Assembly (NCBI GenBank): GCA_945787305.1
Contig: CALZIH010000162.1
Span: 1-6,762 of the forward strand
Length of the DNA stretch: 6,762 bases
Direction of reading: 5' to 3'
Origin: an uncultured Desulfobulbaceae bacterium
GTDB taxonomy: Bacteria; Desulfobacterota; Desulfobulbia; Desulfobulbales; Desulfobulbaceae
The notes under the pieces were generated by a model. The model was not told where the DNA came from and made no database searches. It was given only the letters and a program-made list of their open reading frames with translations. Below, piece after piece: positions 1-5,480 of the stretch. Position numbers and translations under genes: made by a program. Positions within the stretch are counted from its first letter, which is position 1. The number at the start of each line of letters is the position of its first letter.

Positions 1-2367
1 CTACCCATTGAATCAGGTACGGCAATTGTTGGATATATCCATCTGGTTGACGATCAGCGTGACATCACAAATATTATCAAAGATCACATTCAATTGCCTC
101 TACTGATCGTTGGGGGGTTGTTTTTCCCCGCCTTTATTGTGGCCATGCTGCTGTCTCGTATGCTGGCCGGTCCATTACAACGACTTTCGGAGTTGGCTGC
201 TGATGTGGCTTCCAGTCATGATTTCAGTCGCAGGGTGGAGCAACAGAGCAGTGATGAAGTCGGGCAACTGGTCGGCAGCTTCAATCATATGCTGAACCAG
301 CTGGAGCTGCGGGAAGACGAGCTGTGTAAATATAGGCTATCACTAGAAAAGTTAGTGCAAGAGCGTACTGCCCGTTTGAAGGAGGAGAAAGAGCGAGCCG
401 AACTTGCCAATCGCGCAAAATCTCAATTTCTTGCCTCCATGAGCCATGAGATTCGAACCCCCATGAATGGAATTCTGGGAATGGCCGACCTTCTTGCCAA
501 GACCAACCTGAATTCCAGACAGCAGGAGTTTCTAACCACCATTCGGGATTCCGGTGAAAGTCTGTTGGTATTGATCAATGACATTCTTGATCTTTCCAAA
601 GTTGAGTCAGGAAAAATAGAATTGGAACAGGCAAGTTTTGAACCTGGCAACTTAGTGGAACAGACATTGGTGATGTTCGCTGAGATGGCGATCAAGAAAG
701 ACATCGAACTTGTTTCGGTCATTGACCCGGCACTACCCAGGGAACTCATTGGCGATATGCTGCGTATCCGTCAGGTCCTGACAAATCTTGTTGGAAACGC
801 CGTTAAGTTTACCGATCATGGCCAGATCGTCGTTAGCTGTTCTGCGGACCTGCTTGGGGATAGCTGTCACCTGCAGCTATCGGTCAAGGATACCGGTATC
901 GGTATCCGTGAGGAAGCGTTGAAAACGATCTTTGATTCATTCACTCAGGCCGATGGTTCTACCACCAGGAGATACGGGGGTACCGGCCTGGGATTGTCTA
1001 TTTCTCGTCAACTGATGGAGATAATGGGTGGGACGCTGCACGTTACAAGCAGTCCCGGAAAAGGGTCGACCTTTACCATCCATCTTGAAACACAGATAGC
1101 AGATCCACAGCCTCTGTTTTCTCCTGGCTCGTTACAGGGAATTCGTATTCTCCTTATCGGCGAGAACACTGTGAGCGGATTTGCTACTGCACGCCTGTTC
1201 GGCAATTGGGGAGCTGATGTCTTGAGTCTGAAGAATTGCTCCGAAGCGCTTGAACACTTATCCGCACAGGAAAAGAATCAAGAGGTTCACTTGATTCTTA
1301 TTGATCACAAGGTGCCCGGAGTAAGTGGTGTTGAAGAGGTTACGCTGTTGCGAAAGCAACATGAAGGTCAGCTGCCGCCACTGGTACTGTTGACCTGTGT
1401 CATGCAGTGCGGTGATTTGGACTGTTATGCACTCTTTGATGAGGTTGTCTTTAAGCCGGTCCGGCGAAAAAAACTTCATGACACGATCCTGTTTGTCCTT
1501 GGACGAAAAAGTAAAGAGTGTTCAGAACCCGAGATTCGTAACCATGAAACCCTGCGCCGTTCTCTTCAGGAGAATCCACCGCGCCTGCTCATTGCCGAAG
1601 ACAGTCAGGTGAATCGTGATGTTCTGCTGGGAATGCTTGAAGATCTTTCGCTGCGTCCTGATATTGCTGAAAACGGGGTTGAGGCGCTTGATCTCTATCG
1701 GAAAAATGAATACGATTTTATCTTTATGGACTGCCAGATGCCCATGCTGGACGGCTATGAGGTCACCCGTCGGATTCGCGCTCTTGAATCAGGTTCTGAA
1801 AAGAGGGTTCCCATCGTTGCCTTAACGGCCAACGCTTTGGTCGGTGACCGTCAAAAGGCCTTTGACGCAGGTATGGACGATTACCTGGCAAAACCATTTC
1901 GTCAGGAAGAGCTAGTCGGTATGATTTATTCCTGGACTTTTGGCGAGCGCAAAGAACAGGCTGAAATTCATTCCATTGACAAACCTGTTGAGCCACGAAG
2001 ACCGAATGATATCCCTTCCATCGATATATCGGTGTTGCAAAGCTATAAGGATATCAGTGGAGGCAAGGGAAATAATTTACTTGATATTGTCGTTACCGGG
2101 TTTCTTAAGAGCGCTGACACCTATATTCGCGACCTGAATCATGCTCTTGACAACGAAGACAGGAAGAAAATCGCTTCAATTGTCCATAAATTTAAATCCG
2201 CAGCCGGCCAGACCGGAGCAATTCGTATGATGAACCAGCTTGTTGAGATTGAGCAATTGATCGAGCAATCGGCTCCTGTACAGCAAGTAGAGGAAATCAT
2301 GCGCGACATTGAAGTTGAATTTCGATTAGTATCCAACAGAATGCTCGTCATCCTGCACGAGCTCTGA
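1..2367 (+). CDS. Hybrid sensor histidine kinase (HAMP-HisKA-HATPase-REC-REC-HPt), 5' partial
   Basis: The frame is open from base 1 to the TGA at 2365-2367, so the gene enters from upstream; the TTG at 94 lies inside the protein and is not its start. Counting residues from base 1: residues 1-31 look like the end of a periplasmic sensor domain, possibly CHASE8-like; about 33-52 is a hydrophobic membrane helix; about 53-107 is HAMP (DEVGQLVGSFNHML); then comes a charged coiled coil. HisKA has the H-box SHEIRTPMNG with phospho-acceptor His149. The ATPase domain has N-box NLVGNAVKF, G1 DTGIGI and G2 GGTGLGL. REC1 (about 381-502) keeps Asp435 but has a poor acidic pocket. REC2 (about 528-642) is canonical, with AED, Asp577 in FMDCQMPMLDG, a Thr, and Lys in AKPF. 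A C-terminal HPt domain has His729 in VHKFKSAAG. It is therefore a self-contained His-Asp-His phosphorelay of BarA-like layout at the inner membrane, needing a separate response regulator for output. Signal and target cannot be read here. The 134-base gap and separate promoter candidate suggest it is not part of the cob operon. Confidence 0.95.
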   Translation, partial: LPIESGTAIVGYIHLVDDQRDITNIIKDHIQLPLLIVGGLFFPAFIVAMLLSRMLAGPLQRLSELAADVASSHDFSRRVEQQSSDEVGQLVGSFNHMLNQLELREDELCKYRLSLEKLVQERTARLKEEKERAELANRAKSQFLASMSHEIRTPMNGILGMADLLAKTNLNSRQQEFLTTIRDSGESLLVLINDILDLSKVESGKIELEQASFEPGNLVEQTLVMFAEMAIKKDIELVSVIDPALPRELIGDMLRIRQVLTNLVGNAVKFTDHGQIVVSCSADLLGDSCHLQLSVKDTGIGIREEALKTIFDSFTQADGSTTRRYGGTGLGLSISRQLMEIMGGTLHVTSSPGKGSTFTIHLETQIADPQPLFSPGSLQGIRILLIGENTVSGFATARLFGNWGADVLSLKNCSEALEHLSAQEKNQEVHLILIDHKVPGVSGVEEVTLLRKQHEGQLPPLVLLTCVMQCGDLDCYALFDEVVFKPVRRKKLHDTILFVLGRKSKECSEPEIRNHETLRRSLQENPPRLLIAEDSQVNRDVLLGMLEDLSLRPDIAENGVEALDLYRKNEYDFIFMDCQMPMLDGYEVTRRIRALESGSEKRVPIVALTANALVGDRQKAFDAGMDDYLAKPFRQEELVGMIYSWTFGERKEQAEIHSIDKPVEPRRPNDIPSIDISVLQSYKDISGGKGNNLLDIVVTGFLKSADTYIRDLNHALDNEDRKKIASIVHKFKSAAGQTGAIRMMNQLVEIEQLIEQSAPVQQVEEIMRDIEVEFRLVSNRMLVILHEL

Positions 2368-2431
2368 CCACGAATCCACACCTTGAGTTCCCATCAGCAG
2401 TGTAAAAGTTATTTGCATTTCCATGCGCTGT

Positions 2432-2442
2432 TATGCTAGATT
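2432..2442 (+). promoter_or_regulatory. Candidate extended -10 promoter for the cob operon
   Basis: TGC followed by TAGATT at 2437-2442 resembles an extended -10 element; the hexamer matches 4 of 6 consensus bases. A weak -35 candidate, TTGCAT, lies at 2413-2418 with an 18-base spacer. Transcription would begin near 2449, giving a leader of about 50 bases before the cobC-like start. It lies in the only gap upstream of the five tightly packed cob genes, which is where an operon promoter is expected. A small inverted repeat, GCAT-TTCC-ATGC (2415-2426), overlaps the -35 candidate but is too short to call an operator. The call rests on motif similarity only. Confidence 0.35.
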
Positions 2443-2451
2443 GCACAATTT

Positions 2452-2473
2452 TCGCCGTTTGCTGAAAAGGCGA
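2452..2473 (+). other. Short hairpin in the predicted cob leader
   Basis: TCGCC (2452-2456) pairs with GGCGA (2469-2473); after one G/A mismatch, TTT (2458-2460) pairs with AAA (2465-2467), closing a GCTG loop. This makes a 5+3 base-pair stem. A T-rich stretch (ATTATTTT, about 2481-2488) follows only after eight bases including GCCGCC, so it is not a canonical intrinsic terminator for the kinase gene. It lies just downstream of the likely transcription start and could influence leader stability or translation of the first cob gene, or it may be chance. Confidence 0.3.
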
Positions 2474-2501
2474 TGCCGCCATTATTTTACATAGAGACAA
2501 G

Positions 2502-3080
2502 ATGGTTTTGCAACTTCACTTTGTCAGGCATGCAGAAACTGTAGCCCCGCCCGGATCACTGGTCGGGGCCACTGATGCAGCGTTATCTACAAAGGGAAAG
2601 GTCCAGGCAAAACAACTTGCCGGGCAACTGCCGACAGGAGTTCCCTGCCTGTGCAGTCCTTTGTTAAGAGCACGACAAACCCTGGAGCAACTGCAGGATT
2701 GTGGTGTAGCCCAAAAGGTCAGTTTTGATGAACGATTACGGGAAATCGATTTTGGCGACTATGAGCTGAAAACTTTTGCTGAAATCGTAGCTGCAGGTGG
2801 AGATATCGATGCCTGGATGGAATACAGCCATTTTACATTTCCCCATGGAGAGTCTGTGGCCTGTTTTGTTGAGCGTTTGCAGGCATTGCTCGCCGAATGG
2901 CGGTTATATCAAGAAGAGCAGTTAATAGTTCTGACCCACGGCGGTGTCATTCGTACAATGATCTGTCTTGCCCTTGGGCTGGATATTAAAAGCTATCTTC
3001 TGTTCAACGTGAAGTATGCCTCGTGGAGTACTGTTGAACTGTACTCTCAGGGTGGTGTATTAACCGCACTCAACAGATAA
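2502..3080 (+). CDS. cobC: Histidine phosphatase family protein, probable alpha-ribazole phosphatase
   Basis: The 192-residue protein has the phosphoglycerate-mutase-like (histidine phosphatase) signature: FVRHAET at residues 7-13 with catalytic His10 and Arg9, SPLLRARQT at 52-60 supplying the second Arg, acidic Glu81 in LREIDFGDYE, and THGGVIR with the second active-site His146. Length fits the CobC family (about 200). CobC removes the phosphate from alpha-ribazole 5'-phosphate, or from adenosylcobalamin 5'-phosphate, the last step of nucleotide loop assembly in the cytoplasm. Sequence alone does not separate CobC from other small-molecule phosphatases; position at the head of cobU-cobT-cobS makes the assignment. 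The ATG at 2502 places the RHAET motif at the normal distance from the N-terminus. The ribosome site is weak (GAG at 2494-2496). One oddity is RHA where most members have RHG. The next gene starts 8 bases downstream. Confidence 0.85.
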   Translation: MVLQLHFVRHAETVAPPGSLVGATDAALSTKGKVQAKQLAGQLPTGVPCLCSPLLRARQTLEQLQDCGVAQKVSFDERLREIDFGDYELKTFAEIVAAGGDIDAWMEYSHFTFPHGESVACFVERLQALLAEWRLYQEEQLIVLTHGGVIRTMICLALGLDIKSYLLFNVKYASWSTVELYSQGGVLTALNR

Positions 3081-3088
3081 GCAAACGT

Positions 3089-3628
3089 ATGCCTTCTGTG
3101 ATTCTCATTACCGGTGGATGTAGATCCGGCAAGTCGGATTTTGCGCAACAATTGGCCGAAGAAATACCTGGCAACCGGCTTTTCATTGCGACTTGCCCAT
3201 GTACCGATAAGGAGATGGAGATGCGAATCTATAGGCATCAGCAGGCTCGTGAAAACAAAGGGTGGAAGACTGTTGAAGAACCCTATGCACCGGCTGACCT
3301 TATTGCCACCGTTGCGGCCGGGACAACAATCCTTCTTGATTGCCTGACCCTATGGATCAGTAATTTACTGTATGCCGCGGAAAAGAGCGGCGAGAAACTG
3401 ACGGAAGAACGAATGGCTCGGCTTTCCCATGAGCTGGTAACCGCTGCCGGTCGGCATGATGGCTGTGTGCTGCTTGTAACCAACGAGGTCGGATTGGGCA
3501 TTGTCCCGGAAAATCCTTTGGCCAGAACGTACCGTGACCTTGTTGGCCGTTGTAATCAACGCATTGCTGCCGGCGCTGATCAGGTCTATCTGGTGAGCTG
3601 CGGCCTGCCATTACAACTGAAAGGATAA
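3089..3628 (+). CDS. cobU: Bifunctional adenosylcobinamide kinase / adenosylcobinamide-phosphate guanylyltransferase CobU
   Basis: CobU phosphorylates adenosylcobinamide and transfers GMP from GTP to give adenosyl-GDP-cobinamide, the activated corrinoid used by CobS. At 179 residues it matches the family length of about 180. Visible signatures are the P-loop GGCRSGKS (residues 9-16), the region ATCPCTDKEMEMRI followed by His50, which aligns with the GMP-accepting His46 of the Salmonella enzyme, a DCLTLWISNLL segment, and the strongly conserved C-terminal stretch TNEVGLGIVPENPLAR-x-YRDLVGRCNQRIA. The ATG at 3089 puts the P-loop at the usual place near the N-terminus. There is no clear Shine-Dalgarno sequence; with only 8 bases after the cobC stop, translation probably depends on coupling to the upstream gene. 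All key residues appear intact. Confidence 0.96.
   Translation: MPSVILITGGCRSGKSDFAQQLAEEIPGNRLFIATCPCTDKEMEMRIYRHQQARENKGWKTVEEPYAPADLIATVAAGTTILLDCLTLWISNLLYAAEKSGEKLTEERMARLSHELVTAAGRHDGCVLLVTNEVGLGIVPENPLARTYRDLVGRCNQRIAAGADQVYLVSCGLPLQLKG
3621..3625 (+). promoter_or_regulatory. Ribosome binding site for cobT inside the cobU tail
   Basis: AAGGA lies over the last codons of cobU, ending at the first half of its stop region, with 10 bases to the cobT ATG at 3636. It is one of only two clear Shine-Dalgarno sequences in the operon and supports the chosen cobT start. Confidence 0.5.
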
Positions 3629-3635
3629 CAGAAGA

Positions 3636-4718
3636 ATGAATACAGGAAATTCAGTCTCGTTTCTTGAAGCGACGTATCGGAAAATTTACCCTCAGGATTC
3701 CCTATCCAGGGACCAGGCTAAGGCTCGTTTAGAGCAACTGACCATGCCGCACTGGGCATTAGGTGATCTGATGGATCTTGCCGTCGATCTAGCCGGAATG
3801 ACAAGTTCTATTGAACCACCGGTATCTCGGAAAGCTGTGGTCGTCATGGTCGGTGATCATGGCGTGACCGCAGAAGGGGTATCAAAATTCCCCTCTGAAG
3901 TGACAGCACAGATGGTATACAATTTTGTCGCCGGAGGTGCTGGTATCAATGCCTTGGCCAGGCAGGCAGGAGCACGGGTGGAAGTCGTCGATATGGGGGC
4001 AGCAGCTGATTTCAGTGACCTGGTCAAAGAGAATAAGATTCGTGCAAAAAAAATAGGTACCGGGACAAAAAACATGGCGCTGGGACCGGCCATGACCAGG
4101 ACCCATGCGGTTATGGCGGTTGAGGCAGGTATAGAGGTAGCAAACGAGCTGGCCTCGGAGGTCGATATCTTTGGGACCGGTGACATGGGAATAGGCAACA
4201 CCACGCCCAGTACCGCCATTGCTGCAGCACTTACCGAAAAATCGGTTGCCGAACTCACCGGAAGAGGAACCGGACTTGACGATGTGGGCCTGCGAAAAAA
4301 AATACAGGTAATTGAAAAAAGCCTCGACGTTAACCGGCCTGATAGTAAGGATGCCATGGACGTACTGGCCAGGGTCGGCGGCTATGAAATCGGTGGCATC
4401 GCCGGCTTGATCATTGGCGCTGCGGCTCATCGCAAACCGATAATTGTCGATGGCTTTATCTCCACAGCAGGTGCCCTTATCGCCCAGGGACTCGAACCCT
4501 TTACCCGGGATTATATCATTTGCGCCCACCAAAGTGTTGAACAGGGTCACCGGGCAATGCTGGAAAAGCTTGGGCGTAAACCATTGCTTGATCTGAATCT
4601 GCGTTTGGGAGAAGGTACAGGGGCCGCGCTGGCTATGAATCTGGTTGAGGCGGCAAAGGCGGTACTGACCGAAGTTGCCACTTTTGAAGATGCCGGGGTT
4701 ACCGGAACGCCCGTTTAA
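3636..4718 (+). CDS. cobT: Nicotinate-nucleotide:dimethylbenzimidazole phosphoribosyltransferase CobT
   Basis: CobT transfers ribose phosphate from nicotinate mononucleotide to a lower-ligand base (classically 5,6-dimethylbenzimidazole), giving alpha-ribazole 5'-phosphate. The 360-residue length is typical (about 350). Signatures are VGDHGVTAEGVSKFPSEVT and the following NFVAGGAGINALAR in the N-terminal half, GTGDMGIGNTTPSTA around Asp183, GRGTGLDD, ARVGGYEIGGIAGLIIGAA, VDGFISTAGAL, and LRLGEGTGAALA, whose Glu326 corresponds to the catalytic base Glu317 of the Salmonella enzyme. The protein appears complete and active. Which base it prefers (dimethylbenzimidazole, another benzimidazole, a purine or a phenol) cannot be read with confidence; no bluB or anaerobic bza genes occur in the window. 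It starts 7 bases after cobU, and cobS starts on the base after its TAA. Confidence 0.97.
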   Translation: MNTGNSVSFLEATYRKIYPQDSLSRDQAKARLEQLTMPHWALGDLMDLAVDLAGMTSSIEPPVSRKAVVVMVGDHGVTAEGVSKFPSEVTAQMVYNFVAGGAGINALARQAGARVEVVDMGAAADFSDLVKENKIRAKKIGTGTKNMALGPAMTRTHAVMAVEAGIEVANELASEVDIFGTGDMGIGNTTPSTAIAAALTEKSVAELTGRGTGLDDVGLRKKIQVIEKSLDVNRPDSKDAMDVLARVGGYEIGGIAGLIIGAAAHRKPIIVDGFISTAGALIAQGLEPFTRDYIICAHQSVEQGHRAMLEKLGRKPLLDLNLRLGEGTGAALAMNLVEAAKAVLTEVATFEDAGVTGTPV

Positions 4719-5480
4719 GTGAAAGTATTGCCCGCACGGCTTGTGGCCGCGATCCGTTTCCTCACTATTTTCCCCATCCCGGGAAAACTGGGTCATGGAC
4801 AAGCCGACCTTGCCGGTTCAATACCATATTTTCCGATTGTCGGTCTTGTTTTGGGGTGTATTGCCGCCGGCATGGCCTGGGTCGTTTGGTACCTCTTTCC
4901 GCCATCTGTGGCGGCTGTCCTGGTTACGGTTGCCCTTCTTGGCTGTTCCGGAGGACTTCATCTTGACGGACTTGCTGATACCGCGGACGGGTTTTTCAGT
5001 GCCCGCCCTCGTGAGCAGAAGCTTTTGATCATGCGGGACAGTCATATAGGCGCCATGGGGGTTATTGCCCTGATGATGGTTCTGCTTGTAAAGGTCGCTG
5101 CTTTTTCGGGTTTAAGCCGTATCGAGGCCATGCGGGCAGCCGTACTGGCACCGGTGGCCGGTCGCTGTGCAATAGTTGCCTTGATGGCCCTTCTTCCCTA
5201 TGCCCGAGCTGAAGGTGGTTTGGGGGCTTTGTTCTATACCCGCCGTTCACGTCTGGCCGGCATAATCGCATTCCTGTTTTTCGTGTTGTGCTCCTTGTTT
5301 CTTGCAGGCAATTCTTGCTGGATATCGATTATGTTTTTCTTCATTGCTGTAAGTGGTTTTTTTCTCCTCTGTAAAAAAGTCATTGGCGGGGCGACCGGCG
5401 ATACACTTGGGGCAGTCTGTGAACTCAGTGAGGCCGCTATTCTCATGGCCTTTTCTGTGCAGGCCTGGAGCAGTCGATGA
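4719..5480 (+). CDS. cobS: Adenosylcobinamide-GDP ribazoletransferase (cobalamin synthase) CobS
   Basis: CobS is the inner-membrane enzyme that joins adenosyl-GDP-cobinamide to alpha-ribazole (phosphate), closing the nucleotide loop. The 253-residue length matches the family (about 250). Visible signatures are RFLTIFPIP near the N-terminus, PYFPIVGLVLG, the metal-binding acidic motif GGLHLDGLADTADGF (Asp83, Asp87, Asp90), MRDSHIGAMGV, and GGATGDTLGAVCELSEA near the C-terminus. About six hydrophobic segments are evident, including residues 38-60 and 64-77 and four in the second half. The GTG at 4719 follows the cobT stop with no gap and only a weak GGAA 11 bases upstream, which suggests reinitiation by ribosomes finishing cobT. 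An in-frame TTG at 4728 is a possible alternative start and would change little. The TGA overlaps the next ATG. Confidence 0.95.
   Translation: MKVLPARLVAAIRFLTIFPIPGKLGHGQADLAGSIPYFPIVGLVLGCIAAGMAWVVWYLFPPSVAAVLVTVALLGCSGGLHLDGLADTADGFFSARPREQKLLIMRDSHIGAMGVIALMMVLLVKVAAFSGLSRIEAMRAAVLAPVAGRCAIVALMALLPYARAEGGLGALFYTRRSRLAGIIAFLFFVLCSLFLAGNSCWISIMFFFIAVSGFFLLCKKVIGGATGDTLGAVCELSEAAILMAFSVQAWSSR
5467..5470 (+). promoter_or_regulatory. Ribosome binding site for the cobD-cobQ gene
   Basis: GGAG lies in the last codons of cobS, six bases ahead of the ATG at 5477. Together with the ATGA overlap of the cobS stop it fixes the start of the fusion gene and implies translational coupling. Confidence 0.55.

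Noticed and set aside
94..2367. Kinase gene starting at the TTG at position 94
   Set aside because: The frame is open upstream to base 1 and encodes a plausible sensor-domain tail; starting at 94 would place the start at the edge of a transmembrane helix.
2452..2488. Intrinsic terminator for the kinase gene
   Set aside because: The hairpin is short and interrupted, and the T-rich run is separated from it by eight bases including GCCGCC; it also falls downstream of the likely cob promoter.
2555..2610. GGGGCCACTGATGCAG followed by GGGAAAGG, faintly like B12-box pieces of a cobalamin riboswitch
   Set aside because: The bases lie inside the cobC-like coding region, encode normal family residues, and lack the conserved core and stem arrangement.
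1..3080. The hybrid kinase as a dedicated regulator of the cob operon
   Set aside because: Adjacency alone is the only support; there is no response regulator in the window, and the 134-base gap with its own promoter candidate suggests separate units.
3882..4802. Long open frame on the - strand (306 codons) opposite cobT
   Set aside because: It lies antisense to cobT, whose every family motif is intact; its translation is Cys/His/Phe-rich without recognisable domains, as expected of a mirror of a coding frame.
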